DNA of 64,000 nucleotides, from NCBI RefSeq assembly GCF_002869965.1, contig NZ_PEBS01000020.1, positions 23,401 through 87,400 on the forward strand, given 5' to 3'. The notes beneath the pieces were generated by a model. It saw only the letters and a list, made by a program, of their open reading frames with translations. It was not told the origin of the DNA and did not search any database. This document shows positions 18,769 through 27,867 of the stretch, piece after piece. Position numbers and translations under genes: made by a program. The DNA comes from Janthinobacterium sp. ROICE36 (GTDB taxonomy: Bacteria > Pseudomonadota > Gammaproteobacteria > Burkholderiales > Burkholderiaceae_D). Positions within the stretch are counted from its first letter, which is position 1, and each line of letters opens with the position of its first letter.

Positions 18769-19024
18769 GGGGAATTCCTTGTAAAGATCGGGGCAGCAAA
18801 CATGCGCAGCATACGCCAGGCGCGCGCCACTTGCCAGCCCCGTCGCGTGCGGCAAACGATGACAGGCTCGGGTACAATACGGCCTCGACAATGTTTAGCC
18901 GCGCGTTTAGCCGCGCCTGCGCGCGCATGTTCCGGCGCCGCCCGGATTGCTGCGGCCTGCATAGCCACCACTGCCACTAACGAACAGCAGGCACGCCTGG
19001 CGCGCGCCACAGACAAATACAGCC

Positions 19025-19801
19025 ATGAAATCGACCCCTACTCTCGCACTGGCGCTGGCCCTGGCCATCACCGGCGGCGGCGCTGCCGCCAAAGACACCA
19101 AGCAAAGCCTGTTATTCGATGAAATCCCCATCGGTAGCTGGAGCACTTCCGCCGAACTGGGCGCCATCACCACCTCGGGCAACACGGTCGGCACCTCGGT
19201 GACGGGCAAGATCGACGCGCGCCAGGAACTCGATGACTGGAGCAACCAGTACATCTTCAGTGGTTACTTCAAGGAAGACGAAACGACCAATGACGACGGC
19301 AAGAAAGTGCGCGAGCGCTCGGCCGAGCGCTTTTCCGCCTCCGCCAAGGCCGCCTACAAGCTGATGGCGGACAATGAGAAGCTGTTCGTGCTGGCCTCGC
19401 ACGTCAACGACAAGTTCGGCGCCTATACCAAGTACTCGACCCTGGCCGTCGGTCATGGCACGCGCTGGTACCAGTCCAGCGACAAGAGCGTCGACGTGGA
19501 AATCGGTCCTGGCTATTTCAGCGGCACCAACGACACGGGAGAATCGGAACACGGCCTGACGGTGCGCGGCGCGGCCGCCATGAAGTGGAAGATCAGCCAG
19601 TCGGCGATGTTTACGCAGACGCTCAGCGTGGAACGTGGCACGTCGAACACCCACTCCATCGCCGAGACATCCCTCAGCACGAAGATCAACGGCACCATGC
19701 AGATGAAGGCAGCCTTCAGCGCCCGCAACGACACGCGCGTGCCCGACGACAAGAAGAACACCGATACACAGACCTCGCTGACCCTGGTTTATTCCTTCTA
19801 A
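19025..19801 (+). CDS. DUF481 outer-membrane protein
   Basis: The 258-residue precursor has a signal peptide (MKSTPTLALALALAITGGGA, cleavage near AAAKD) and a DUF481/YdiY-type beta-barrel: alternating strands such as WSTSAELGAITTSGNTVGTS, DDWSNQYIFSGYFKED and a terminal TSLTLVYSF with the closing Phe. Relatives are called salt-induced outer-membrane proteins; function is not established. The 256-bp gap upstream to the response regulator holds a TACAAT hexamer at 18873-18878 and two tandem copies of GTTTAGCCGCGC (18893-18916). It is followed 10 bp later by a lipoprotein gene on the same strand. Confidence 0.88.
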   Translation: MKSTPTLALALALAITGGGAAAKDTKQSLLFDEIPIGSWSTSAELGAITTSGNTVGTSVTGKIDARQELDDWSNQYIFSGYFKEDETTNDDGKKVRERSAERFSASAKAAYKLMADNEKLFVLASHVNDKFGAYTKYSTLAVGHGTRWYQSSDKSVDVEIGPGYFSGTNDTGESEHGLTVRGAAAMKWKISQSAMFTQTLSVERGTSNTHSIAETSLSTKINGTMQMKAAFSARNDTRVPDDKKNTDTQTSLTLVYSF

Positions 19802-19811
19802 GGCGCCCACT

Positions 19812-21677
19812 ATGCTGACGCGGCGCCTGCGCGTATGCGCCCTGCTGTGCGCTGCACTGCTGCTGAGCGGCTGCGCCGCCGTCACCGTCAGCGCGATCTC
19901 CCCCGCCGACTACCTGCAGCAGCGGCGCGGCGACATCCTCACCACGGGCAAGCTCAGTGCCTCGGCCAACGAAGTGCTGCGCATTATCGGCAGCGACATC
20001 GCCGCTTGCGTAGCCAATACGGGCAGCTGCCGCGCCGACCTGGCCCGCTCCGATCTGCTCAGCGACGAGCAGCGCTTGGCCACGCTGTCCGAATTGTGGC
20101 TGGAAAGCGCCTTGGCGGAAGAGAAGCAAGGGGGCCATGCCAGCGCCGAATTGCTGGCCGCCTGGCTGGAGTCGGCCCGCTACGCCTATGCCTACCTGTT
20201 CTACACGACGCGCACGCCGGGCCAGCGCGCCTTTGAGGAACGCCAGACGCAGATCCGCGACTACTATAACTACGCCGTGCAGAAAGCCGTCGGCAACCTG
20301 TTCCGCCACCGCGGCGAGTATCGCCCCGACGGCCATGTGATCCGCGTCGCCGGCTGGCAGATCGACAGCGAATTGTCGGCCCTGCGCCTGCCCGAAGACG
20401 GCACCCTGCCAGAAGAACTGCTGCCAGCCACCTCGCTGTCGTTTTCCGGCCTGCGCAATGTGTACCGGCGCGACGGCTTCGGCGCCGACCTGGTCGCCGT
20501 CATGCCCAAGCCAGGCGCATCGAAAGGCGAGTATGTGCCCTACCAGGAAACCCGCTTCCCCGTCGTCACGGCGCTGATCCGTTTCGACGGCAACAGCCTG
20601 CAGGAGGTATTGGCCACGCAGCAACTGATGGTGATGCTGGTCGACCCGACGCGCAGCGAGTCGACGCGCATGGCGGGCCAGGACCTGCCCGTGGCGGCCA
20701 ACTTCACGGCCGGCTACGGCCTGTGGCTGGCCCGTTCAGGCTTCGGCGTGCAGGCGCTGCGCACCCTGTTCGGCCGCGCCGACGGCATTTCGCGCCCGCA
20801 GGTGCACCTGATGCAGCCCTACGACCCGAACAAGCGCACCATCGTCATGCTGCACGGCCTGGCCAGCAGCCCGGAAGCGTGGATCAATGTGGCAAATGAA
20901 CTGATGGGCGACGAGCAGCTGCGGCGCCGCTACCAGATCTGGCAGGTGTACTACCCGAGCAATGCGCCGCTGGCGGCAAATAACGCCGCCATCCGCCAGG
21001 CGCTGAGCGCGACGCTGGCGCAATTCGACCCTACTGCCAAGGCCGACGCCGCGAATGACATGGTCTTGATCGGCCACAGCATGGGCGGCGTGCTGGCGCG
21101 CCTGATGGTCTCGGACGCCAGCAACACCCTGCTCGACGCCATCACGGAAGAATATAATTTGAAGGGCCAGAAGGCGGAAAAAGTACGCGCCGGACTGGCG
21201 CCCTACCTCAATTTCACGGCCATGCCGCAGGTGAACCGCGCCATCTTCATCGCCGCGCCGCATCGCGGCACCTCGTTCGCCAACCACAAGGTGGCGCGCT
21301 GGATCGCCAACCTGATCACACTACCCATCAACATGCTCGAGCAATTGTCCGACGCGGCCGGCAGCCTGGCGCAGCTCGACACGGGCAGCAGCGAGCCGCT
21401 GCGCATCCCCAACAGCATCGATAACCTCAGCGACAAGGACCCGTTCGTGCGCCTGGTGGCCGGCCTGCCCATCAGCCCGAAAGTGCGCTACTACTCCATC
21501 ATGGGCAACGACACGCCGGACCTGCCGCTGGCGGAATCGAGCGATGGCGTGGTGCCCTACGCCAGCGCCCACCTCGATGGCGCGCTGTCGGAAAAAGTCA
21601 TCCCGTCCTGGCACAGCGTGCAGGAAAGCCCGCAGGCGATCCTGGAGATTCGGCGGATTTTGCGGCTGCCTGACTAG
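19812..21677 (+). CDS. lipoprotein alpha/beta hydrolase (lipase-like)
   Basis: The 621-residue protein starts with a lipoprotein signal ending in LLLSGC (lipidated C21). A 300-residue N-terminal region without a known fold is followed by an alpha/beta hydrolase domain: the strand and oxyanion region IVMLHGLASSPEAW, the nucleophile elbow VLIGHSMGGVLARL (G-x-S-x-G), an aspartate region near SSDGVVPYASA and the candidate catalytic histidine in IPSWHSVQESP. It resembles PGAP1/LipA-type lipases. A lipid or ester substrate at the inner face of the outer membrane is likely. It is in an apparent operon with the DUF481 gene, 10 bp upstream. Confidence 0.88.
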   Translation: MLTRRLRVCALLCAALLLSGCAAVTVSAISPADYLQQRRGDILTTGKLSASANEVLRIIGSDIAACVANTGSCRADLARSDLLSDEQRLATLSELWLESALAEEKQGGHASAELLAAWLESARYAYAYLFYTTRTPGQRAFEERQTQIRDYYNYAVQKAVGNLFRHRGEYRPDGHVIRVAGWQIDSELSALRLPEDGTLPEELLPATSLSFSGLRNVYRRDGFGADLVAVMPKPGASKGEYVPYQETRFPVVTALIRFDGNSLQEVLATQQLMVMLVDPTRSESTRMAGQDLPVAANFTAGYGLWLARSGFGVQALRTLFGRADGISRPQVHLMQPYDPNKRTIVMLHGLASSPEAWINVANELMGDEQLRRRYQIWQVYYPSNAPLAANNAAIRQALSATLAQFDPTAKADAANDMVLIGHSMGGVLARLMVSDASNTLLDAITEEYNLKGQKAEKVRAGLAPYLNFTAMPQVNRAIFIAAPHRGTSFANHKVARWIANLITLPINMLEQLSDAAGSLAQLDTGSSEPLRIPNSIDNLSDKDPFVRLVAGLPISPKVRYYSIMGNDTPDLPLAESSDGVVPYASAHLDGALSEKVIPSWHSVQESPQAILEIRRILRLPD

Positions 21678-21692
21678 GCGATTGCCGTTTCC

Positions 21693-22688
21693 CTACACCG
21701 GCTCGCGCCACTGCTCCTTAATTTCCAGCATGGCCGGCAAGTGTTCCACGAACAGCGCCAGCAACTGCGGGTCGAAGTGCGTGCCGCTGTCGCGCTGCAT
21801 GGTGGCGATGGCCTCTTCGACCGTCCAGGCGCGCTTGTACGGGCGTTCGCTGGTGAGGGCGTCGAAGACGTCGGCGATGGCGACGATGCGGCCTTCGTGG
21901 GGGATTTCTTCGCCTTGCAAGCCTTGCGGATAGCCACTGCCATCCCATTTCTCGTGGTGCGTCAGGGCGATGATGCGCGCCATTTTCAACAGGCCGCCCG
22001 CGTGCTCGCCGATGATGGCCGCGCCGATTTCCGCATGGCTGCGCATGACCTTCCATTCTTCCGCATCGAGCTTGCCCGGCTTTTGCAGGATGGCGTCGGG
22101 GATGCCGATCTTGCCCACGTCGTGCATGGGGGCCGCGTTGAGCAAATCTTCCGCCTGCGCCGCGCTGTAGCCGGCCGCCAGCGCCAGCTGGCGCGCGTAA
22201 TAGCTCATGCGGATGACGTGCATGCCCGTCTCGTTATCCTTGTATTCGGCCGCCTGGCCCAGGGTCTGGATTACCTGCAGGCGCGAGCGGCGCAATTCCT
22301 CGGCGTCCACCAGCGACAAATGCGTGCGCACGCGGGCGCGCACGATGGGCGGGCTGACGGGCTTGGTGATGTAATCGACGGCGCCGGCGTCAAAACCGTC
22401 CGCCTCGTCCTTCACGTCGCACAGGGCGGTGACAAAAATGACGGGAATGGATGCAGTGGCCGGCATGGCTTTGAGCTGGCGGCATACCTCGTAGCCCGTC
22501 ATGGCGGGCATCATGATGTCGAGCAGGATCAGCTCAACGGGGTTGTTCTGCGCAAGTTCCAGCGCCTTCTCGCCATCCTTGGCGTACAGCAGGCGGTAAT
22601 CGTTCTGCAATATCTGCCGCAGCACCTGCAGATTCGTCGCTTCGTCGTCCACCAGCAGCAGGATCGGTTTGTCTTCGTGTAAGGTCAT
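21693..22688 (-). CDS. HD-GYP response regulator, cyclic-di-GMP phosphodiesterase
   Basis: This 331-residue regulator joins a receiver domain (phospho-acceptor D57 in LILLDIMMP, K109 in YITKPVS) to an HD-GYP phosphodiesterase domain. The metal and signature residues are present: H157, HD at 189-190 in MHDVGKIGIPD, HH at 244-245 and GYP at 252-254 in HHEKWDGSGYP. It should degrade cyclic-di-GMP when phosphorylated, shifting cells from biofilm to motile life. It begins 13 bp after the stop of the MHYT hybrid kinase on the same strand, so the kinase probably feeds it. Confidence 0.95.
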   Translation of the reverse strand: MTLHEDKPILLLVDDEATNLQVLRQILQNDYRLLYAKDGEKALELAQNNPVELILLDIMMPAMTGYEVCRQLKAMPATASIPVIFVTALCDVKDEADGFDAGAVDYITKPVSPPIVRARVRTHLSLVDAEELRRSRLQVIQTLGQAAEYKDNETGMHVIRMSYYARQLALAAGYSAAQAEDLLNAAPMHDVGKIGIPDAILQKPGKLDAEEWKVMRSHAEIGAAIIGEHAGGLLKMARIIALTHHEKWDGSGYPQGLQGEEIPHEGRIVAIADVFDALTSERPYKRAWTVEEAIATMQRDSGTHFDPQLLALFVEHLPAMLEIKEQWREPV

Positions 22689-22701
22689 CGTTGGCCCAAT
22701 A

Positions 22702-25700
22702 TCAGGAAAGGTCGGCTGGCGCTGGTGCTTCCAGCCACGTCAGCAGCTGGCGCAGCACGCCCGCGGCGCGCGTAAATTCAAAGTCATCGATGGCGCTGGC
22801 CAGCGCCTGCAGGCGCTGCTGCTGGCCGTGCGGCGCCAGCATGGCGGTAATCTGCGCCATCAGGGCGTCGTCCAGCTGTCCGCCTTCCAGGCTGGCGATG
22901 GCTTGCCGCAGCAAGGCACCAAAGGCGGACGCATCGAGGGGTGTGGCGGCATCAGGCCTTGCGTTGGCCGGCACCAAAGGCGCCATGCTGCCCTCCTCCA
23001 GCTCGCCGGCCAGCGCCATGAAGGCGGCGGCCAGCTGCACCAGCAATTCGGTCGCCGGCAGTTGGCGCGCGATGGCTTGCTCGATGCGTCCCAACAGGCT
23101 TTCCACCTGCACCAGGCACAGGTTGCCCGCCGCGCCCTTGATACGGTGCAGCAAGTGGCCGGCCACGCTGCTGCCGCCACGTTCCAGCTCCGCGGCCAGC
23201 ATGGCGGCGCAATCGCCATTGGCCTGCACGAAGCGCGCAATGGCCCGCTGCAAGGCCTCGCGGCCGCCCCACAGGGCGATGCCGCGCTGCCAGTCCACCT
23301 GGCCTGCCGCTGCACGCGCCGCCGCGCCGGACGAAGGCGGCGGCATGGCCACGGCGATATCGAGCAGGCGGGCAATTTCTGCCGTCAGCTTGTGCATTTC
23401 CAGCGGTTTCGAAGCAAAACCGTTCATGCCCGCCGCCTGCGCGGCGCGCCGGTCCTGTTCCAGCACGCTGGCCGTCAGGGCGATGATGGGCGTCGCCTTC
23501 AGGCCCTGTTCGCGCTCGTACACACGGATCAGGCGCGTCGCTTCCAGGCCATCCATGCGCGGCATCTGCACGTCCATCAGGACGACGTCGAAGCTGCCTT
23601 TGCTGAACTCGCGCACGGCGCTCTCGCCATCGCTGGCGGCGATCACCTGGTGGCCGGCCGCGCCCAGACTGATCAGGAGCAGCTCCACATTTTGCGGCAC
23701 GTCGTCTGCCGCCAGGATGCGCAGCGGCGGCAAGGCCGCCACGGGCTGCTCGCTGCGGCGCGCCACGGCCTTGCCCGGTGCCAGCGGCAGCAGCACGTGG
23801 AATACGCTGCCCACGCCCAGGGTGCTTTCCACCGTGATGGTGCCCCCCATCAGTTCGACCAACTGCAGCGAAATCGTCGTGTCCAGGCCCGTGCCGCCAA
23901 AGCGGCGGCTCATGGAAGAATCGGCTTGCGTAAACGGGGCGAAGATCTTGTCCAGGCGGTCGGCGGGGATGCCGATGCCCGTGTCGTGCACGGCGATATG
24001 CACCTGTTCGCCCTGCATGCCGACAGCCACGCGCACATGGCCCACTTCGGTGAACTTGACGGCGTTGCCGATCAGATTCGTCAGCACCTGCTGCACCCGG
24101 CGCGCGTCGCCCAGGAAGAATTGGCCCATGCCCGGATCGACATCCACATGCAGCACCAGGTCGCGCGCCTGCGCCGTGATGCGCAGGGATGCGGCCACGT
24201 GGTCGACCAGGTCGGGCAGCGAAAAGTCCACCAGTTCCAGCTCGGTGGCGCCTTTTTCCAGCTTGGCCATGTCGAGGATGTCGATGAGCAGTTCGAGCAA
24301 GGAACGCGCCGACTGGCGCACCGTGCCCAGATGGCGGCGCTGCAGGCTGTCCAGAGCTGTCCCCAGCAGCACTTCCGTAAAGCCGATGATGGCGTTCATC
24401 GGCGTGCGGATTTCATGGCTCATGTTGGCCAGGAAGCTGGTCTTCGATTCGGCGGCCAGCTCGGCGCGGTCTTTCGCCGCACGCAGGTTTTCCTGCATGG
24501 CGCGCCGTTCGCTGACGTCGGTGGCCAGCTTGACCACCTTGAACGGCTTGCCGTCGGTGTTGAAGATCGGGTTGTACGAGGCCTGTATCCACACTTCCCG
24601 GCCATCCTTGTCGATGCGCTTGTACTCGCCCGTGTTGAACTGGCCATTCGCCAGCTGCTGCCAGAAGGCGATGTAGTCCGGCGAGGTCACGTAGTCCGGT
24701 TCACAGAAGATGCTGTGGTGCAGGCCCAGCACGTCATCGAGCTGGTAGCCGACCAGGTCGAGGAAGTTCTGGTTGGCCGCCAGGATGCGCCCTTGCAGAT
24801 CGAACTCGATGACGGCCGTCGCGCGCGAGATGGCCGTCACCTTGCCTTCGTATTCGGCGTTGCGCAATTCGCTTTCCGTGATGTCGAGGATGACGCCGTC
24901 GATCCAGCGCACCACGCCATCATTATCGAGCACGGGGCCGCTGCTTTCGCGCACCCAGCGCTCGCGCCCGTCGCGGTGGATCAGGCGGTAGACGTTCTCG
25001 AAATCGCGCCGTTCGCCGGCCGCCTGCACGCAGGTGTCGTTGACGCGCTGGCTGTCATCCGGATGCACGAGGTCGAACAGCCTGACCCGCCCTTCGATGA
25101 AGTCCTGCGGCATCCAGCCGGTCAGGTTGAAGACGGCATCGCTGATGAAGATCATCTTCCATTCGGGCGCGAAGCTGCAGTGAAAGGACACGCCGGGAAT
25201 ATTGCGGATCAGGGTGCGGTACTGGCGCTCGCTGTCCTTCAGCGCCTGCTCCATGCTGCGCGAGGAACGCATGTCCGTCACGAAGGCCACGAACAGGGGC
25301 TGGCCCGGCGTGTCGATTTTGCCGATCGCCACACGCATGGGCAGTACCGTGCCATCCTTGTGGCGGCCATCGAGTTCGCGTCCGCTGTCAAGGATGCGCG
25401 AGGCGCCCGTTTCCAGGTAGTCGCGCAGATAACCCTCGTACTCGGCGGCGTCGGCCGGTTGCAGCAGCACGCTGGCGTCGCGCCCCACGATCTGCGCTTC
25501 GCGCCAGCCAAACAGGCTTTCCGCGGCGCGATTGAAGGAGCGCACCTTGCCCTGGCCATCGATGGTGATCAGGCCATCGGCTGCCGTATCGACGATGGCG
25601 CGCAGGCGCGATTCGCTGGCGCTGGCGTGGCGCAGCAACTGGCGGTAGCGCAGCAAGCCATTCGCGGCCGCCACGAAGACGGTCAGGGTGACGGTGATCA

Positions 25701-26415
25701 GTGCCACGGCCAGGGCCACGAACGAGGCTTGCACGGTAATCGTGTTCTTGCCTGCCGTGGGGGTGCCGGAAAAGCGCGCCGCCAGCATGCCCGTGTAATG
25801 CATGCCGGAAATGGCCATGCCCATGACGACACTGCTGACCAACAGCGCCGCCAGCGGGCTGAGACGCTGGCGCAAGGCACTCAGGCCAAAGCGTATCCAC
25901 AACGCCAGCATGGCCATGACGACAGCCACCAGCAGCGACAGCGCGAACAGCCACGGCTCGTAGTGCAGGGTCAGCGAAGTCTGCATGGCGGCCATGCCGC
26001 TGTAATGCATGGAACCGATGCCTACGCCGACGAGCACGCCGCCCACCACCAGTTGCCGCCAGTTGATGCTCGGACGCGCCAGCAGGTTCAGCGCCACCCA
26101 CGAAGCGGCCACGCCTGGCAGCATGGACAGCAAGGTCAGGCTGGGCTCGAAGGACACGCGCGTGCAAATGTCGAAGGCCAGCATGCCGATGAAGTGCATC
26201 GACCAGATGCCGCCGCCCAATGCGATGGCGCCCGTGATGATGGCGGTCTGGCGCTGGAAGCCGCGCTCGCTGCTGCGCGCCATGCCGGCGATCTGCAGCG
26301 CCATGAACGAGGCAAAGATGGCGATGCCGATGGAAAACAGCACTAGCCAGACATTGTGCGTGCCGTAAATATAGGCAAGCGTGTTGTCCGATACATCAAA
26401 CATGGAACTAAGCAT
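22702..26415 (-). CDS. MHYT-PAS hybrid histidine kinase with receiver and HPt domains
   Basis: The 1237-residue membrane kinase starts with seven membrane helices forming an MHYT domain; its three signature repeats are MHFIGM, MHYSGM and MHYTGM, proposed to bind copper and sense O2, CO or NO. Three to four PAS domains follow (about 280-660), then HisKA (FLANMSHEIRTPMNAIIGF), HATPase, a receiver with VVLMDVQMPRMDG and SKPLEM, and a C-terminal HPt domain with HLLHRIKGAAGNL. The ATPase G2 region reads GGTGLDTTISLQLVE where most kinases have GTGLGLA, a departure that may weaken ATP lid function. The HPt could pass phosphate to the HD-GYP regulator encoded next. Confidence 0.93.
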   Translation of the reverse strand: MLSSMFDVSDNTLAYIYGTHNVWLVLFSIGIAIFASFMALQIAGMARSSERGFQRQTAIITGAIALGGGIWSMHFIGMLAFDICTRVSFEPSLTLLSMLPGVAASWVALNLLARPSINWRQLVVGGVLVGVGIGSMHYSGMAAMQTSLTLHYEPWLFALSLLVAVVMAMLALWIRFGLSALRQRLSPLAALLVSSVVMGMAISGMHYTGMLAARFSGTPTAGKNTITVQASFVALAVALITVTLTVFVAAANGLLRYRQLLRHASASESRLRAIVDTAADGLITIDGQGKVRSFNRAAESLFGWREAQIVGRDASVLLQPADAAEYEGYLRDYLETGASRILDSGRELDGRHKDGTVLPMRVAIGKIDTPGQPLFVAFVTDMRSSRSMEQALKDSERQYRTLIRNIPGVSFHCSFAPEWKMIFISDAVFNLTGWMPQDFIEGRVRLFDLVHPDDSQRVNDTCVQAAGERRDFENVYRLIHRDGRERWVRESSGPVLDNDGVVRWIDGVILDITESELRNAEYEGKVTAISRATAVIEFDLQGRILAANQNFLDLVGYQLDDVLGLHHSIFCEPDYVTSPDYIAFWQQLANGQFNTGEYKRIDKDGREVWIQASYNPIFNTDGKPFKVVKLATDVSERRAMQENLRAAKDRAELAAESKTSFLANMSHEIRTPMNAIIGFTEVLLGTALDSLQRRHLGTVRQSARSLLELLIDILDMAKLEKGATELELVDFSLPDLVDHVAASLRITAQARDLVLHVDVDPGMGQFFLGDARRVQQVLTNLIGNAVKFTEVGHVRVAVGMQGEQVHIAVHDTGIGIPADRLDKIFAPFTQADSSMSRRFGGTGLDTTISLQLVELMGGTITVESTLGVGSVFHVLLPLAPGKAVARRSEQPVAALPPLRILAADDVPQNVELLLISLGAAGHQVIAASDGESAVREFSKGSFDVVLMDVQMPRMDGLEATRLIRVYEREQGLKATPIIALTASVLEQDRRAAQAAGMNGFASKPLEMHKLTAEIARLLDIAVAMPPPSSGAAARAAAGQVDWQRGIALWGGREALQRAIARFVQANGDCAAMLAAELERGGSSVAGHLLHRIKGAAGNLCLVQVESLLGRIEQAIARQLPATELLVQLAAAFMALAGELEEGSMAPLVPANARPDAATPLDASAFGALLRQAIASLEGGQLDDALMAQITAMLAPHGQQQRLQALASAIDDFEFTRAAGVLRQLLTWLEAPAPADLS

Positions 26416-26771
26416 ACTGTCGTGGCATAAGGTAAGTGAAACGTGACGTCGCTAAACATGACTGCGCACCGCACGCCGGTGCCAGGCTTTTTAGTAAAGC
26501 GGCAACACAGCAAAAATGACAACGGCAGCAGTCGACCAGGGCAAGACTCGGTCATCACGCCCGCGCCTGCCGCGCGGGGGAAAGGTGCTCGTTCAGAGAG
26601 AAGAAGCGGAATACGTGCGAACTCTGACGCGGATAGCTGGCCGCCAGCGTGACGATGATTTTTTAAAGAACCTTGAGTATAGTTGCTTTGAGAAAATATT
26701 CATAGGACTTCAGCAATATTATGGCAATAAAGATAATATTCTGCGGCCCAGATGCGACAAGGCCCCGCCGC
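26416..26771. other. 356-bp intergenic stretch, partly AT-rich
   Basis: No convincing gene is seen between the MHYT kinase start and the 3' end of the next minus-strand gene. The part at 26655-26745 is notably AT-rich against the GC-rich background and contains AATATT repeats, so it may hold regulatory sequence or an old insertion scar. Short plus-strand frames here lack ribosome sites and use atypical codons. Confidence 0.5.
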
Positions 26772-27419
26772 TCAGGCTGGCGGCCACTGCGCGCGTATCG
26801 CAGAAGATGCCTGATAGGACGGACCGGCTCGCACGGCCACAGCAATACCGGCCAGCGTACAACGGCGGCTCAGCTCGTCCTTGATCTGCCGCAACGACCA
26901 GCGCTGCGGCACGGGCAAATCCATGCCCACCACGCGGATCAGCGGGCAGTCCTTGAGGGTGGTGTGCAGCAGCAGCTCCAGGCGTGCCATCGATGGCACG
27001 CCGCGGTACACATTCACCGCGCCCGCGTAGCTGAGCACCTCCAGTTCGCGTATCTGCTGCAGCGCCAGCTGCAGCTCCTTCTCATGACCGGGCAGGCGCC
27101 GCGCCACCCGGCGCAGCAACAGGCCGGCGTCGTTGATCTCGACATGAAAAGACAGATTGCTATCCGGCAGCAGGACCAGGCCGATGATCCAGGCGGCCAG
27201 TGCCGGCAGGAGCAGCAGTACTGCATCGCCCGCGTACGACACATCGCGCCAGACGGCTTGCAGGACAAAGGCGAGGATCAGGGCGCAGCCGCCCAGCAGC
27301 ACGCGGCGCCACAGCACGGGACGCAGATTGGCCATCATCGCCGCATGGGAGCTTGCATCGTCGGCCGGCGAAAAACGGATCCATTCGGCGCGCGCCGGCT
27401 TGCAAAGCCTGGCGGGCAT
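26772..27419 (-). CDS. unknown membrane protein
   Basis: This 215-residue protein is not recognised. From ATG 27419 it has a basic cytoplasmic head (MPARLCKPARAEWIRFSPAD), two close transmembrane helices (about residues 35-55 VLLGGCALILAFVLQAVW, and 62-82 AVLLLLPALAAWIIGLVLL), then a soluble domain of about 125 residues rich in leucine and arginine (LLLRRVARRLPGHEKELQLA). The layout resembles DUF2244- or PH-like membrane-anchored domains, but no motif confirms it. The start was chosen because upstream codons have no protein-like pattern. It begins 5 bp after the SseB-like gene, so they form an operon. Confidence 0.6.
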   Translation of the reverse strand: MPARLCKPARAEWIRFSPADDASSHAAMMANLRPVLWRRVLLGGCALILAFVLQAVWRDVSYAGDAVLLLLPALAAWIIGLVLLPDSNLSFHVEINDAGLLLRRVARRLPGHEKELQLALQQIRELEVLSYAGAVNVYRGVPSMARLELLLHTTLKDCPLIRVVGMDLPVPQRWSLRQIKDELSRRCTLAGIAVAVRAGPSYQASSAIRAQWPPA

Positions 27420-27424
27420 GCCGC

Positions 27425-27793
27425 TCAAGCGTTTGGCGCCAGCATGCCGCGGAACCACGCCAGTTGCTCGCGCGTCAGGTAATTGGCGCCATCGCCATGC
27501 AGGAGGACGATTTCGATCTCGGGTGGAATCGACGCGACCAATTGTGCACCCGTCACGGGAATGTTGGGAAACGCAATGCCGGCCAGGAAAACCGGATCTT
27601 CCGCCACCGTCACGCATTGGCGCTCGGGATTGGGCGATGGCACGAGGAACAGATCGATCTGCTCACTTTGCCCGCCGATGACGACGTGCAATTGCGCGGG
27701 CAGCAGTGCGGGCAGGATCAGCTCGATGTTATTCTCGGCGCGCGATTGCTGAAAAGCGCTTTTCAGGGGCGTGAGGGCAGGTGTGGCGGACAT
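27425..27793 (-). CDS. SseB N-terminal-domain-like protein
   Basis: A 122-residue protein from ATG 27793: TPLKSAFQQSRAENNIELIL, then VVIGGQSEQIDLFLVPSPNP, and a tail with YLTREQLAWFRGML. The alternation of a helix, a hydrophobic strand, a turn and the final LTREQL helix fits the N-terminal domain of SseB-type proteins, which bind ligands or partners in several secretion and serine-sensitivity contexts. The match is by pattern only. It leads a two-gene operon with the membrane protein that follows after 5 bp. The 75-bp gap upstream to the TonB receptor's stop holds nothing notable. Confidence 0.55.
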   Translation of the reverse strand: MSATPALTPLKSAFQQSRAENNIELILPALLPAQLHVVIGGQSEQIDLFLVPSPNPERQCVTVAEDPVFLAGIAFPNIPVTGAQLVASIPPEIEIVLLHGDGANYLTREQLAWFRGMLAPNA

Positions 27794-27867
27794 GGGAACA
27801 GTAAAAAATGGGAACGGCGGCAGTGTAGCAGAGGCGCCGCGAGGGACGCGCTCTGCAAGCACAGCCG

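Noticed and set aside
18893..18916. two tandem copies of GTTTAGCCGCGC considered as a CRISPR or VNTR seed
   Set aside because: There are only two 12-bp units with no spacer, too little for an array.
22669..26346. 1225-residue open frame antisense to the MHYT hybrid kinase
   Set aside because: High-GC third positions often leave long open frames on the opposite strand. The translation is rich in His/Gln/Arg with no domain, while the sense frame has a complete multi-domain kinase.
26516..26884. 122-residue plus-strand frame in the 26.5 kb gap
   Set aside because: It has no ribosome site, crosses an AT-rich region and runs into the coding part of the next gene on the other strand.
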